The notes: generated by a model not told the origin, from the sequence alone. 64,000 nucleotides of DNA from Pseudomonadota bacterium (GCA_027625145.1 JAQBXK010000005.1:34952-98951); one strand, 5' to 3'; positions 28,601-37,743 are shown, counted from the stretch's first letter. Made by a program: numbers and translations.

Positions 28601-29250
28601 GAACGAACATTCCTTTGAATGAAGGATGTTTCAAACCTCTCAATATAATAATACCAAACAACTCTATGATAAATGCTCAATACCCATCTGCTGTCATTGC
28701 AGGCAATACAGAAGTGAGTCAATTAACTTGTAATGCCATTTTTGGTGCTCTAGGCGTCATTGCCGGAAGTCAGGCTACAATGAATAATTTTGTTTGGGGC
28801 AATGATAAAATTCAGAACTATGAAACTATATGTGGAGGCACTGGTGCAGGGCCTGATTTTCATGGTACGTCTGCAGTTCAAACACATATGACTAACACAA
28901 GAAGCACCGACCCTGAAATATTAGAATCAAGATTTCCAGTTAGATTAGAAGAATTTTCTATAAGAAAAAACTCAGGTGGTAAGGGAAAATTTAACGGAGG
29001 AGATGGTGCTACAAGAAAACTAAGGTTTCTTGAGCCAATGATCGTTACAACTCTATGTTCTCATAGGAGAGTTCCTCCTTTTGGAGTAGACGGAGGACAA
29101 CCAGGTGAATGTGGAAAAGAATGGCTTGAAAAGAAAGATGGTACATCAATAAAGTTACAAGGTAATGATAGTTGCAATGTTGAAATTGATGATTTGTTTG
29201 TAATGGAGACACCAAGTGGGGGTGGATTTGGAGCTGTACAAATTAAATAG
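25648..29250 (+). CDS. Fused ATP-dependent 5-oxoprolinase/hydantoinase (HyuA-HyuB)
   Basis: A 1200-residue protein joining the two subunits that are separate in many bacteria. Residues 1-690 are HyuA-like: WIDRGGTFTDIVARKPDG at the start, GTTVATNALLERKG, and the actin-like IGFDMGGTSTDVCH near 285. From about 690, SVDVVMLEVFNNLFMNIAEQMG begins the HyuB part, with APFNGGTHLPDVT, SRGHHADIGG and the C-terminal GGDGATRKL. Hydrolysis of 5-oxoproline to glutamate coupled to ATP is the best guess for the fused form; hydantoin or other cyclic amides are possible. It could be cotranscribed with denD and its 3' end overlaps the convergent cyclase gene by eight bases. Confidence 0.88.
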   Translation: MWQFWIDRGGTFTDIVARKPDGSILINKLLSENPNQYKDAAIAGIKKFLSLNSDELIPRDKISSIKMGTTVATNALLERKGDRTLLLITKGFGDLLRIGYQNRPLLFDLNIKLPELLYDRVIEVSERLDAKGNIVTDLDKESVRKALKEAKADGIKGVAIAFMHSYLNPIHEEIIANIAIEEKFLQISVSHKVSPLIKLVGRADTTVVDAYLSPILRRYVDQVSNELDNTKSTKLMFMQSNGGLTDANLFQGKDSLLSGPAGGVVSMAQTGIQAGFNKLIGFDMGGTSTDVCHFSGEYERSFETEVAGVRIRAPMMQIHTVAAGGGSILSFKDGRFQVGPESAGAIPGPASYGKNGPLTVTDCNVLLGKLHPEYFPNVFGKKGNEPLNFEIVKKKFLLLSKEIAHQTGDPEMDITLMAEGFLKIAVENMANAIKKISIQRGYDITNYTMNCFGGAGGQHACQVADSLGMTSVLLHPYAGVLSAFGMGLAEIRAIRESHFEKDIEYIDDAKKLIDKLSSQSSKDIMKQGIKNTSIKLVKKAFLHYQGSHQNLEITFSSSKIMRLSFEKEHKKRFGFYTKDRKILIEMLTVEAIGKSAENHDFSNLTSPVIDAIPSAYKNMNVNNIDINTPIYQRSDLKIGQIIDGPAIICENTGTNVIDEGWIASLDKFQNLILNRNQKKINKKSIGTSVDVVMLEVFNNLFMNIAEQMGATLANTAYSVNIKERFDFSCALFNGSGALVANAPHVPVHLGSMSEAIRTVIKLNKGNIFAGDIFVLNAPFNGGTHLPDVTVITPVFNKEQNKILFFVASRGHHADIGGKTPGSCPPDSKHIDEEGVLIDNFKMFEKGIFRENEMRKILASGKYPCRNIEHNMADLAAQVAANETGIREINSMINQFGIETVHAYMDHVQDNAEECIRSAITKLKEGKYEYELDNNEFIKVSIKVDKIKREATIDFTGTAKKNPFNYNAPMAVCHAVILYVFRTLVGTNIPLNEGCFKPLNIIIPNNSMINAQYPSAVIAGNTEVSQLTCNAIFGALGVIAGSQATMNNFVWGNDKIQNYETICGGTGAGPDFHGTSAVQTHMTNTRSTDPEILESRFPVRLEEFSIRKNSGGKGKFNGGDGATRKLRFLEPMIVTTLCSHRRVPPFGVDGGQPGECGKEWLEKKDGTSIKLQGNDSCNVEIDDLFVMETPSGGGFGAVQIK

Positions 29251-30985
29251 AATGCATATAACTTATTAATTTATCATTTAAATCCTTATTTGGAATATGA
29301 AATCTATCTACTGCTTGGTTCCAGTCAGTGTCCTTAAATTGACTTTTTAAAACTTCATAATTATCACTAGTACTAATATCCTGATCTAACATTGATCTTG
29401 AGTAAAGAATTAAAGCTAAAGATCTTGGGTCCATCATTCTAAGTTCAAAACTAAGTTCAATTACTTTATTAAAATGATCAGCAAAAAAATACCCAAGAAT
29501 TAAATCTTTGATACGGTTATCTGAAGTTGATTGTCCTTGTGGCACAGGATCTAAATCAAAAGCTTTGTTAAGTAATTCAAGACCTTCTTCAACCTTACCA
29601 ATTCTTACTAGGACTTCTCCATATCCTGATAAAACTCTTGGATCGTTAGGAACCATGTTATAAGCCTTCTTACCGTGATCTTCAGCTAGAATATAATCAT
29701 GATTACTTAAATAAACTGCAGATAACATTCTATGACATTCAAAGTCATTTTCATTACATTCTAATGATTTATCAATATTTCTTTTAGCTTCCGCAAATAG
29801 TATTTCTGGCTCCTGTTCTGAAAACCCTCTAAACATAGCCTGACCCAAAGTACATGTTTTCCAAGCATACGCTTGAGCATTATTAGGATCCGCCTCAATA
29901 GCTTTATCAAAACATTCAAGAGCCTCTATATTAGCTTCTTTTGTAAATTGATGATGTTTTTCCTTACCTCTAAGCAAATATTCATATGAACTAATGTTTT
30001 CAGTCGGTTTTCTTTTCGATCTTTGTAAGGAACTTATTTCTATCTCACCAAGTAAAGCTATAGAAATTTTTCTAACAATTTCATCTTGCAAATCAAAAAT
30101 ATCATCAAGAACTCTATCATATTTATTACTCCAAATAATACTATCATCTCTAGCATCACTAAGTTCAATATTTATCCTCACTCTTTTTCCAGAAGCTCTA
30201 ATACTTCCATTTACTATAAAATCTAAATTAAATTCTTTAGAAAATTCTTTAATATCTTTTTTCTCATCTTTGAAATTAATAGAAGTTTGTCGAGAAAGAA
30301 TTTCAAATTCTCTCATCATTGAGAACTCTGTTATTAAATCTTCACATATACCATCTACTAAAAAACCACTATCTTCATCATTACCAGCATTCGCAAAAGG
30401 TAAAATTGCAAATTTAAGTTTTTTATTAATAGTTTTTTGTGAATTTTGCTTAAATTTATTTAGACCATCTCCTAAAATAGAAAAAACTTCAAATGCATCA
30501 GAAATATTTTTTAATTTAACTTTTCCTAATGGATATATTTTCTCATCAATTTTTTTATTTATCTGTTGTCTAACAATATCTGAAATAAGTATTTCACCGA
30601 CTGGACATTGGCTCTCTAATCGAGCAGCTATATTAACTCCATTACCATAAACATTTTCACCTTCAATAATAATATCGTCTAAATGAATACCCACTCTCCA
30701 TAAAAGTTTTGGATCCACTTCTATTTTCTTATTCCTAGCTAATATTGCGTTTTGAAATTCTATAGCAGCATTTGCACATTCAACTGGGCTTTGAAACTCA
30801 GCAATAACGGAATCTCCTGCTGTATGAAAAATGCGACCTGAAAACTGTTCAATAATTGGATCAATTATATTACGACATGCCTTAAGGCTAGCTAAAGTTT
30901 TTTCTTCTTGTGCTTCCATGTGCATACTAAAACCAACACAATCAGTTGCTAAAATTGTTGTTAATTTTCTTTTAACTTTAGACAT
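29243..30985 (-). CDS. Class III adenylate/guanylate cyclase with TolB-like and TPR regions
   Basis: A 580-residue soluble protein. Residues 1-170 form a class III cyclase domain with metal-binding D15 (ATDCVGFS) and D58 (TAGDSVIAEF) and the NIAARLES segment that in active enzymes carries the transition-state Asn and Arg. Residues ~190-310 (KFAILPFANAGNDED to RKISIALLGE) resemble the TolB N-terminal-like region found in such cyclases, followed by TPR repeats (KAIEADPNNAQAYAW, KAYNMVPNDPRVLSGYGEVL, KAFDLDPV). It would make cAMP from ATP in the cytoplasm and use TPRs to sense a partner. It is monocistronic; a perfect 16-base palindrome lies about 90 bases upstream. Confidence 0.86.
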   Translation of the reverse strand: MSKVKRKLTTILATDCVGFSMHMEAQEEKTLASLKACRNIIDPIIEQFSGRIFHTAGDSVIAEFQSPVECANAAIEFQNAILARNKKIEVDPKLLWRVGIHLDDIIIEGENVYGNGVNIAARLESQCPVGEILISDIVRQQINKKIDEKIYPLGKVKLKNISDAFEVFSILGDGLNKFKQNSQKTINKKLKFAILPFANAGNDEDSGFLVDGICEDLITEFSMMREFEILSRQTSINFKDEKKDIKEFSKEFNLDFIVNGSIRASGKRVRINIELSDARDDSIIWSNKYDRVLDDIFDLQDEIVRKISIALLGEIEISSLQRSKRKPTENISSYEYLLRGKEKHHQFTKEANIEALECFDKAIEADPNNAQAYAWKTCTLGQAMFRGFSEQEPEILFAEAKRNIDKSLECNENDFECHRMLSAVYLSNHDYILAEDHGKKAYNMVPNDPRVLSGYGEVLVRIGKVEEGLELLNKAFDLDPVPQGQSTSDNRIKDLILGYFFADHFNKVIELSFELRMMDPRSLALILYSRSMLDQDISTSDNYEVLKSQFKDTDWNQAVDRFHIPNKDLNDKLISYMHSI

Positions 30986-31073
30986 TTGAAATTAGGTTCC
31001 TAAATTACCTTTATAAATTTATACTATAAAATTCAGATAACATCAACATCTTAAATATAAAACAAACATATTT

Positions 31074-31089
31074 AAGATTAATTAATCTT
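31074..31089. promoter_or_regulatory. Perfect 16-bp palindrome upstream of the cyclase gene
   Basis: AAGATTAATTAATCTT is fully self-complementary and lies between the lrgB stop and the cyclase start on the reverse strand. It lacks a T-run for termination, so an operator for the cyclase gene is one reading; AT richness lowers its weight. Confidence 0.3.
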
Positions 31090-31132
31090 GATAAAAATTT
31101 AATCAGTGAACATTGTTTTTTTAAAGTTAATA

Positions 31133-31861
31133 TTAAATATTTAATATTTTAATACATAACGGAACAAGAATCGATGTAATAAGTCCAGTCAATCCCATTG
31201 CAACTGCAGAAAAAACACCAGCCTTAGTATCTTTGCTCATTGCTCTTGCTGTGCCTATACCATGACTAGTTAAACCTAATGCAAAACCTCTTGCTTCCAT
31301 TTTTTTTATTCCCATTAAATCAAAAACAAATATGGCTAAAGAAGCTCCAATCACTCCTGTAGTAAAAGTAAAAATAGCTGTTAATGAAGGTATTCCTCCA
31401 ATTAGCTCACTAATACCCATTGCAATTGGGGTAGTCACACTTCTAGGTAATAAACTTAGAATTAATTCATCATTCAAGTGGAATAAAGTAGATAAAAAAT
31501 ATGTAATTAATATAGAAAATAAAGAGCCTATAAAAATAGAAATAACTATCGCTTTTGAATTTTGAACGATTAATTGCCAATTTTTATATATAGGAATAGC
31601 TAAACATACTGTTGCAGGTCCTAGTAAAAAATGTATGAATTTTGCTCCATCAAAATAGCGTTCATATTGAATATCAAATATCAAAAGAACAGAGCTTACT
31701 AGTAAAATACTTATTGCAACAGGATTTAATAACGGAAATAAATTTGATTTTCTATAAAGAAAATCTGCTGTCAAGTATGCACCTATAGTTAAGGTTAACC
31801 AAAACAAAGGCTCCGCCTGAAGATATACCCATATACTATAAAGTTTTTGCTGATCAATCAT
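31133..31861 (-). CDS. lrgB: LrgB family membrane protein
   Basis: A 242-residue protein with six or more membrane helices and the LrgB marks LLPRSVTTPIAMGISELIGG (near 137-156) and ALGLTSHGIGTARA near 198-211. The family was named for murein hydrolase control with LrgA, but plant and bacterial members move glycolate, glycerate, pyruvate or lactate across membranes. It begins one base after the LrgA stop, so the pair is translationally coupled. In this carbon-acid-rich neighbourhood I lean toward a small organic acid carrier rather than lysis control (inference). The gene would be cotranscribed with lrgA and gcdH upstream. Confidence 0.86.
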   Translation of the reverse strand: MIDQQKLYSIWVYLQAEPLFWLTLTIGAYLTADFLYRKSNLFPLLNPVAISILLVSSVLLIFDIQYERYFDGAKFIHFLLGPATVCLAIPIYKNWQLIVQNSKAIVISIFIGSLFSILITYFLSTLFHLNDELILSLLPRSVTTPIAMGISELIGGIPSLTAIFTFTTGVIGASLAIFVFDLMGIKKMEARGFALGLTSHGIGTARAMSKDTKAGVFSAVAMGLTGLITSILVPLCIKILNI

Positions 31862-31862
31862 T

Positions 31863-32228
31863 TTATTTTTGATCTTTGAGAAGTTTTTCCATTAAAAAGC
31901 CTGTAAGAGCTAAAGTTAACAAAGTTCCAATTACAAGAACTAAAATAACCCTTACTAAACTCTCCTCTAAAAAGGATAAATGCATTACTACCCCCACTCC
32001 TACTGGAACAAATAAAAGTGGCAGGTAAAGCAAAAGATTTTCAGCTGATTTAAATAAATTTAACTTAATTGTTTTACTAAATTTAAAATTAAATTTTTTA
32101 AATAATAATAAAGTAATTAATAATAAAACAAGACCTATTACAGGACCAGGAACACTCATTTCTAATATTTTTTGAATTAATTCACCTAATAACTGAAAAA
32201 GGAAAATTAAAAAAATACTGTTAAGCAT
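31863..32228 (-). CDS. lrgA: LrgA/CidA family membrane protein
   Basis: A 121-residue protein of four membrane helices. SVPGPVIGLVLLLITLLLF at about 25-43 is the family core, and LLYLPLLFVPVGVGVV near 67-82 forms the conserved loop-helix. It is the small partner of LrgB, which starts two bases later. The glutaryl-CoA dehydrogenase gene ends 13 bases upstream, so all three share a transcript. Function in transport of small acids or in cell envelope control cannot be separated from sequence. Confidence 0.86.
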   Translation of the reverse strand: MLNSIFLIFLFQLLGELIQKILEMSVPGPVIGLVLLLITLLLFKKFNFKFSKTIKLNLFKSAENLLLYLPLLFVPVGVGVVMHLSFLEESLVRVILVLVIGTLLTLALTGFLMEKLLKDQK

Positions 32229-32241
32229 AAACTTATACTGA

Positions 32242-33486
32242 CTAAAAAAATGCTTGAATACCTGTTTGTGCTCGACCTAGAATTAAAGCATGAACATCGT
32301 GAGTACCCTCGTAGGTGTTTACAGTCTCTAAATTCATAAGATGACGCATTACCTGATATTCAGCATGAATTCCATTTCCTCCATGCATATCTCTAGACAT
32401 TCTAGCTATATCCAAAGCCTTGCCACAATTATTACGTTTTATAAGTGATATTGCTTCAGGCGCTAATCTCCCATCATCAAAAAGTCGTCCTACTTGAAGA
32501 GCTGCACTTAGGCCTAATGTAATTTCAGTTTGCATATCAGCTAGTTTTTTTTGAATTAATTGAGTTGCAGCTAGAGGTTTTCCAAATTGTTTTCTATCTA
32601 ATGTATATTGCCTTGCTCTATGCCAACAATCTTCTGCAGCACCCATTACTCCCCAAGCAATTCCATATCTAGCACTATTCAAACATCCAAATGGTCCTTT
32701 CAAACCAGATACATTAGGCATAAGACTATCGTCTGGAACGAATACTTCATCCATAACAATTTCCCCCGTAATAGATGCTCTAAGAGATAGTTTTCCTTTA
32801 ATTTTAGGAGCAGTAAGCCCTTTCATTCCTTTTTCAAGAATAAAGCCTTTAATAGCCCCAGCATGCTCTTTTGATTTTGCCCAAACAACAAAAACATCAG
32901 CTATTGGTGAATTAGAAATCCACATCTTTGAACCAGATATGGTATATCCACCCTTAACCTTCGTAGCTGTTGTTTTCATTGATCCAGGGTCCGAGCCAGC
33001 ATCTGGCTCAGTTAATCCAAAACAGCCAATTAATTCGCCAGAGGCTAATCCAGGCAGATACTTTTCTCTTTGTTCTTCACTACCATACTTATAAATTGGA
33101 TGCATAACTAAAGATGATTGGACTGACATCATTGATCTATATCCTGAATCTACCCTTTCTACTTCTCTTGCAACTAGACCATAAGAAACATAAGAAGCTC
33201 CTGCACAACCATATTTTTCAGGAATAGTAATTCCTAAAAGTCCAAGGTCACCCATTTCTTTAAATATTTCTTTATCTGTTTTTTCATCTAAAAAAGCCTC
33301 TTCTACTCTTGGCATAAGTTTAGATTGAGCATATTCATGAGCTGTTGATTGTATAAGGGTTTCTTCTTCTGTAAGCAATGAGTTCAATAAAAGAGGGTCT
33401 TCCCAATTGAATTGAGCTTTTGAAGCATTAGTAGCTTTTATATCAAGCACATTTTTATCTTTGCTTTGAGAAATCTTTTTTTCCAT
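32242..33486 (-). CDS. gcdH: Glutaryl-CoA dehydrogenase
   Basis: A 414-residue acyl-CoA dehydrogenase ending in [19 protein letters not shown], the usual glutaryl-CoA dehydrogenase C-terminus with catalytic base E393. The run [20 protein letters not shown] contains the Arg that binds the distal carboxylate of glutaryl-CoA, and [17 protein letters not shown] is the FAD-contacting segment. It oxidises and decarboxylates glutaryl-CoA to crotonyl-CoA in lysine, tryptophan and glutarate breakdown, passing electrons to ETF. It leads an operon with lrgA and lrgB, an unusual partnership that raises the idea that LrgAB carries glutarate or a related acid. Confidence 0.9.
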   Translation of the reverse strand: MEKKISQSKDKNVLDIKATNASKAQFNWEDPLLLNSLLTEEETLIQSTAHEYAQSKLMPRVEEAFLDEKTDKEIFKEMGDLGLLGITIPEKYGCAGASYVSYGLVAREVERVDSGYRSMMSVQSSLVMHPIYKYGSEEQREKYLPGLASGELIGCFGLTEPDAGSDPGSMKTTATKVKGGYTISGSKMWISNSPIADVFVVWAKSKEHAGAIKGFILEKGMKGLTAPKIKGKLSLRASITGEIVMDEVFVPDDSLMPNVSGLKGPFGCLNSARYGIAWGVMGAAEDCWHRARQYTLDRKQFGKPLAATQLIQKKLADMQTEITLGLSAALQVGRLFDDGRLAPEAISLIKRNNCGKALDIARMSRDMHGGNGIHAEYQVMRHLMNLETVNTYEGTHDVHALILGRAQTGIQAFF

Positions 33487-33546
33487 TACTGTTCCTTTAA
33501 ATTATATTTTTAATATTATTTTCTTAATTGAATTAATTCAACTTGA

Positions 33547-34155
33547 TTAAGGTTTCAATAAACTAGATAAATGCCTTTCAACAAAATCTAATCTATCCTG
33601 CCCCCAGTATATTTGATCATTTACAATATATGTTGGTGCTCCAAAAACACCTTTCTCAATAGCCAATCTTGTTCCAGATTTCATTGCGTCTTCACATTCT
33701 TTAGTTTTTGCATAATTTAAAATTTCATCTGCATCTAAATCCATTTTTTTTAAAATATTAATAAGAGTATCTTCATCATCAATATTAAGATTTTCTACCC
33801 ATAAAGCACTCATAATATTATTTGCAAGATCAAAAGCTTGATTAGTTTTTTTAAGTTGAGAAGCAATTATTATTAAAGAAGGCAACAAAGATTTTGAAGG
33901 AAAAAACTTAGGCTCAGGGTTTAAACTAATTTTCAAAAAATCTCCCCATCTTTTTAATTCTTGCAGTCGAATACTTTGTCTCTGAATGGGTCTCTTTGAA
34001 ACAGGAACCCCTCCTGAAAGAGGGAAAATTTCTCCATAATTTACAGGATACATATTTACATTAACATTAAATCTATTAACAATTTCAATAAAGTGTTTGT
34101 GACCTAAAAAAGACCATGGGCTTCCTGGGCTCATAAAATATTCTATTGTTATCAT
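33547..34155 (-). CDS. 2-hydroxychromene-2-carboxylate isomerase family (thioredoxin-fold) protein
   Basis: A 202-residue DsbA-like, kappa-GST-like protein without a CXXC motif. IEYFMSPGSPWSFLGHKHF at the start carries the active Ser of the family, and GVFGAPTYIVNDQIYWGQDRLDFV near the C-terminus is the glutathione-binding cis-proline segment. Named members isomerise hydroxychromene carboxylates in naphthalene breakdown, but most bacterial homologues are of unknown substrate and use glutathione. It lies 19 bases after a cupin gene and a TauD-family gene on the same strand, suggesting an operon for an aromatic or oxidised small molecule (inference). Confidence 0.84.
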   Translation of the reverse strand: MITIEYFMSPGSPWSFLGHKHFIEIVNRFNVNVNMYPVNYGEIFPLSGGVPVSKRPIQRQSIRLQELKRWGDFLKISLNPEPKFFPSKSLLPSLIIIASQLKKTNQAFDLANNIMSALWVENLNIDDEDTLINILKKMDLDADEILNYAKTKECEDAMKSGTRLAIEKGVFGAPTYIVNDQIYWGQDRLDFVERHLSSLLKP

Positions 34156-34174
34156 AACTTCCTCATTTTATTTT

Positions 34175-34549
34175 TTAGTTAGAACCAAACCCTGATCCTT
34201 CAATTTTATACTCATCTCTTGGAGGGCTAAAAACATCTAAGACTTTTGCTCCATCAGGACCACCAATAATACCATGATCTACTCCGCCAGGAGTTTGCCA
34301 AAAATCACCTTTTTTAATTGGAATTTCTTCTCCACCTTGAATACGTATGCCTGATCCTTCTATAAGGAAACCCCATTGTTCTTGAAGATGTGAATGTATC
34401 TTGCCTTTTGCGTTTGCCTCTATGGTTACAACAGATAGCATTGCTTCTTGACCACAAAAAATTCTAGTGGAAATGCCCTCACCTAAAACTCTTTTAATAC
34501 CAGTGTCCAAATCATCAATATTATGAAAAAAATCTTTTTGGCTCATCAA
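34175..34549 (-). CDS. Single-domain cupin protein
   Basis: A 124-residue cupin. Motif 1 is GKIHSHLQEQWGFLIEG with the metal-binding His pair and Glu, and motif 2 is PGGVDHGIIGG with the last His. The product would be a small metal-dependent enzyme or sensor in the cytoplasm. The segment IPIKKGDFWQTPGGVDH is typical for cupins of unknown reaction. It sits between the TauD-family gene (19 bases upstream) and the isomerase-like gene, so it is likely a helper in the same pathway. No substrate can be proposed. Confidence 0.8.
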   Translation of the reverse strand: MMSQKDFFHNIDDLDTGIKRVLGEGISTRIFCGQEAMLSVVTIEANAKGKIHSHLQEQWGFLIEGSGIRIQGGEEIPIKKGDFWQTPGGVDHGIIGGPDGAKVLDVFSPPRDEYKIEGSGFGSN

Positions 34550-34567
34550 AATATCCTATGGTAAAAG

Positions 34568-35431
34568 TTAAAAAGGCTTGTCACCAGCAAATGTTATGCG
34601 ATGCATTAACCTTCTCTGTCCATGGTAATCATTTATTGGATTATGCATAGTACATCTGTTATCCCATATTGCTACAGAGCCTGGCTTCCAATTAAATCTA
34701 CACGTGAATTCTGATTTAATTTGATGCTTAAAAAGATATTCTAAAATAGGAGTACTTTCTTCTTCTGACATTCCAACAAAATGTGTTGTATGGGCTTCAT
34801 TTACATATAAAGATTTTCTTTTCGTTTCAGGATGAGTTCTAACAACTGGATGAATAGCAGTTAACTCATCTCCTTTCAAACCAACTGAAGCGTGCTTCAT
34901 AATATCTAACCTAGTTTTAGCTACACGAGACTTTCCGGAAATATTAACACCTTCTAAAGTATCTAAAAATTTGCGCATTCCATCTGAAAGTCTTTCATAG
35001 GCTAAATATTGGTTTGCAAATTCAGTGTCCCCTCCAAACTGAGGAGTTTCAAGAGCATACAGCATTGTTCCCATTGGAGGGTTTTCTTGATAAGTAGTGT
35101 CACTATGCCATATACCTCCAAAATTATTTATATCCGTTTCTTTTTTTAAAATTGGAGTAATTTCAGGAAAATCTTCTAAACCTTTTACAAATGGATAGAC
35201 TATTGGTTTTCCAATTTTCTCCGCAAATATTTTTTGAGAAGCTGGATCAAATTTTTGATCTCTAAAAAATATAACTTGGTAGTCTAATAACGCTTGATAA
35301 ATTTCTGACATAATCTCATCAGACACTTTTTGAGATAAATTAATATTTTGTATTTCAGCTCCTAAGGAACCTGCTATAGGGCTTACAATAATATTATTAT
35401 ATTCAGTTTTAATTGATGTGTTTGTTAACAT
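34568..35431 (-). CDS. TauD/TfdA family Fe(II)/2-oxoglutarate dioxygenase
   Basis: A 287-residue dioxygenase. The iron ligands are H109 and D111 in IWHSDTTYQ and H263 in WDNRCTMHNPIND, and an Arg in GQRRLMHRITF holds 2-oxoglutarate. N-terminal SPIAGSLGAEIQNINLSQ is the standard TauD/TfdA opening. Members free sulfite from taurine, or hydroxylate aryloxy acids and other carboxylates. The taurine-type substrate pocket cannot be verified by eye. It leads the operon with the cupin and the hydroxychromene carboxylate isomerase-like gene, and is divergent from the amidohydrolase at 35567. Confidence 0.87.
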   Translation of the reverse strand: MLTNTSIKTEYNNIIVSPIAGSLGAEIQNINLSQKVSDEIMSEIYQALLDYQVIFFRDQKFDPASQKIFAEKIGKPIVYPFVKGLEDFPEITPILKKETDINNFGGIWHSDTTYQENPPMGTMLYALETPQFGGDTEFANQYLAYERLSDGMRKFLDTLEGVNISGKSRVAKTRLDIMKHASVGLKGDELTAIHPVVRTHPETKRKSLYVNEAHTTHFVGMSEEESTPILEYLFKHQIKSEFTCRFNWKPGSVAIWDNRCTMHNPINDYHGQRRLMHRITFAGDKPF

Positions 35432-35566
35432 TTAATCGCCTGTTTTATAATTAAAAAAAATTAAAAAATTAATTTATGAATATTAATTAATTAATTTAGT
35501 TGCACTAAAGTAATATAAATAGCAATAATAAAAGAATAAAAATAGTTATAATTAAAATTAAATTGA

Positions 35567-36625
35567 ATGAAAATAAATAAAATGAATGAAAATAAATCAC
35601 CTCATTTACCTGTAAGACAAGAATGGCTAGATCAGCATATTGAAGATGCTATTTTGCCTGACCTTCCAATAACAGATCCCCACCATCATCTGTGGGATGC
35701 AGGGTTTGGAAGATATTATGTAGAAGAATTACTCAAAGATATAAAATCATCAGGTCATAATGTTGAATCTACTGTTTATATTATGAGTTCTTCTAATACT
35801 AAAATATATGCTAAAGATGGACCTGAAGAATTTAGACCTTTATCAGAAATTAAATTTGCTACTGATGAAGCTAAAAGAGCTGATTTAATTCCGAATAATC
35901 ATGTTAAAGTAAATGCATCAATTGTAGGCTCAGTAGATCTAACTTTTGGAAAAAAGTTAAAACCAGTTTTAGAAAAAGCTATAAATATAAGTGAAGGTCG
36001 TCTTAAAGGGATAAGAATGCTTTTAGCATCTCACCAAGACCCTAGAATTAATTCAGGAGCTGTTAGATCTGACCTTGGTTTAATGCTTCATCCTAATTTC
36101 ATAGATGGAGCAAAATGTATCCAAAATGCTGATTTATCATTAGACTTCTGGATATATCACACTCAACTCCATGAAATGGAACAAATCGCAAGAGCTTTAC
36201 CTGACTTAACTATAATTCTTAATCATGTTGGCGGTCCTATTCATTTAGGTGAATATGAAGGAAAACAAGCCTTAACTCATAGAGAATGGCGATCAGCAAT
36301 GATGAGATTAGCTAAAATTCCAAACATTAATGTTAAACTTGGTGGATTAGGCATGGCTGTTAATGGAGCTAAGTTTCATGAGAATAACAATCCACCAAAT
36401 TCAACTCAATTATCGAATATTTGGAAACCATGGATTTATGAAACCCTTGACATGTTTGGCTTTGATAGATGTATGTTTGAAAGCAATTTTCCAGTAGACA
36501 AAGGATCATGTAGTTATGGTGTTTTATGGAATGCATTTAAAATTTTAGCTAAAGATATGTCAGAAGATGAAAAAAACAAATTGTTTAAACAAAATGCTTC
36601 TAGAATATACAAAATAAAATCATAA
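35567..36625 (+). CDS. Amidohydrolase family protein (amidohydrolase_2; sugar-lactonase/PDC-hydrolase type)
   Basis: A 352-residue TIM-barrel hydrolase with the DPHHHLWD metal motif (H39-H41) near the N-terminus, ILNHVGGP in the middle and FESNFPVDKGSCSYG near the end, where the catalytic Asp lies. The group includes L-fuconolactonase, 2-pyrone-4,6-dicarboxylate hydrolase and related decarboxylases. Two in-frame ATGs (35567 and 35582) are available, and each is embedded in a repeated AATGAAAATAAAT; neither has a convincing Shine-Dalgarno. A fuconolactonase role would complement the UxaA-SDR-FAH operon 15 kb away, but the residues of that subgroup cannot be checked here. The LLM flavin gene follows after 18 bases. 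Confidence 0.83.
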   Translation: MKINKMNENKSPHLPVRQEWLDQHIEDAILPDLPITDPHHHLWDAGFGRYYVEELLKDIKSSGHNVESTVYIMSSSNTKIYAKDGPEEFRPLSEIKFATDEAKRADLIPNNHVKVNASIVGSVDLTFGKKLKPVLEKAINISEGRLKGIRMLLASHQDPRINSGAVRSDLGLMLHPNFIDGAKCIQNADLSLDFWIYHTQLHEMEQIARALPDLTIILNHVGGPIHLGEYEGKQALTHREWRSAMMRLAKIPNINVKLGGLGMAVNGAKFHENNNPPNSTQLSNIWKPWIYETLDMFGFDRCMFESNFPVDKGSCSYGVLWNAFKILAKDMSEDEKNKLFKQNASRIYKIKS

Positions 36626-36643
36626 CGTTTTTAAAGGATAAAA

Positions 36644-37693
36644 ATGAAAGAAGTTTCGATTCTTGAACAATCAGTGTCAGTCGAGGGCAAGCCTCAATCA
36701 GTAACAATTCAAGATAGTATTAATTTAGCTAAAACAGCTGAAAAACTTGGATATAAAAGATTTTGGGTCTCAGAACATCATAATCATCCAACAATAGTCG
36801 GTACGGCTCCAGAAGTTTTAATGGCGGCTATTGCAACACAAACAAAAAATATTAGAATTGGTAGTGCAGGAATTATGCTACCCCATTATTCACCATTTAA
36901 AGTAGCTGAACAATTTAGAGTACTTGAAGCCTTAGCTCCCAATAGAATTGACTTAGGACTTGGAAGAGCTCCTGGATCAGATGGAAGAACCGCTCTGGCT
37001 TTAAACCCTAATAGTAGAAACGATAGCGATCAATTCCCAGAACATGTTAGAGATTTAATGGCATGGGTAAATAATGAAAAATTAATAGAAGGTCATCCAT
37101 TTGGAAGTTTAATAGCCCAGCCCACTTCTGAGACAGGCCCTGAAATTTGGATGCTAGGAACGTCAAATTATGGAGCACAGCTAGCCGCTTATCTTGGTAT
37201 TCCATATTGCTTTGCTCACTTCATTACGAATGGATCTGGAATGAAAGGTGCAATTGAAATTTATAAATCAGAGTTTAGACCAAGTACAAAATATAAAAAA
37301 CCATTAGTAAATGTTTGCTTATGGTCATTAGCTGCTGAAACAAACGAAGAAGCTAAATATCTGTTTTCTTCTAGAGCTTCATGGAAGATCGGAAGAGACT
37401 TTGGTCACCTTGGACCTATTACAGATCCAGATAATGCATTAACTATTATTAATAATAATAATTGGGAAGATCATTATAATTCTATGTATGAAAGTTCACT
37501 TGTTGGCGAAATTAATCATACAAAAGATAAAATTGATAAATTAGTTAAAGATAATAATATTGATGAAATTGCAATATTAACCTGGTGCCACGACGAAATG
37601 GCAAGAATAAAATCATATGAATTATTTGCTAGTGCGTATAATTTAAATCGAAAAGAAATTCAAACTGAAAAACTTTCAAAAAGCTTTATTTAG
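36644..37693 (+). CDS. LLM-class flavin-dependent oxidoreductase
   Basis: A 349-residue bacterial-luciferase-like protein. FWVSEHHNHPTIVGTAPEVL near 45-64, IGSAGIMLPHYSPFKVAEQFRVL near 91-113 and DLGLGRAPGSDGRT near 120-133 are the hallmarks of the MsnO8/YhbW-type LLM group. It would use reduced FMN and oxygen, or act as an F420-free reductase, on an unknown substrate. An AAAGGA site precedes ATG 36644 and the amidohydrolase gene ends 18 bases upstream, so the two are cotranscribed. The group is common and poorly characterised. Confidence 0.87.
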   Translation: MKEVSILEQSVSVEGKPQSVTIQDSINLAKTAEKLGYKRFWVSEHHNHPTIVGTAPEVLMAAIATQTKNIRIGSAGIMLPHYSPFKVAEQFRVLEALAPNRIDLGLGRAPGSDGRTALALNPNSRNDSDQFPEHVRDLMAWVNNEKLIEGHPFGSLIAQPTSETGPEIWMLGTSNYGAQLAAYLGIPYCFAHFITNGSGMKGAIEIYKSEFRPSTKYKKPLVNVCLWSLAAETNEEAKYLFSSRASWKIGRDFGHLGPITDPDNALTIINNNNWEDHYNSMYESSLVGEINHTKDKIDKLVKDNNIDEIAILTWCHDEMARIKSYELFASAYNLNRKEIQTEKLSKSFI

Positions 37694-37743
37694 ATCAAAT
37701 TTTGTTTTAAATAATTTTTAACTATAATTTTGGAGTATATAAT

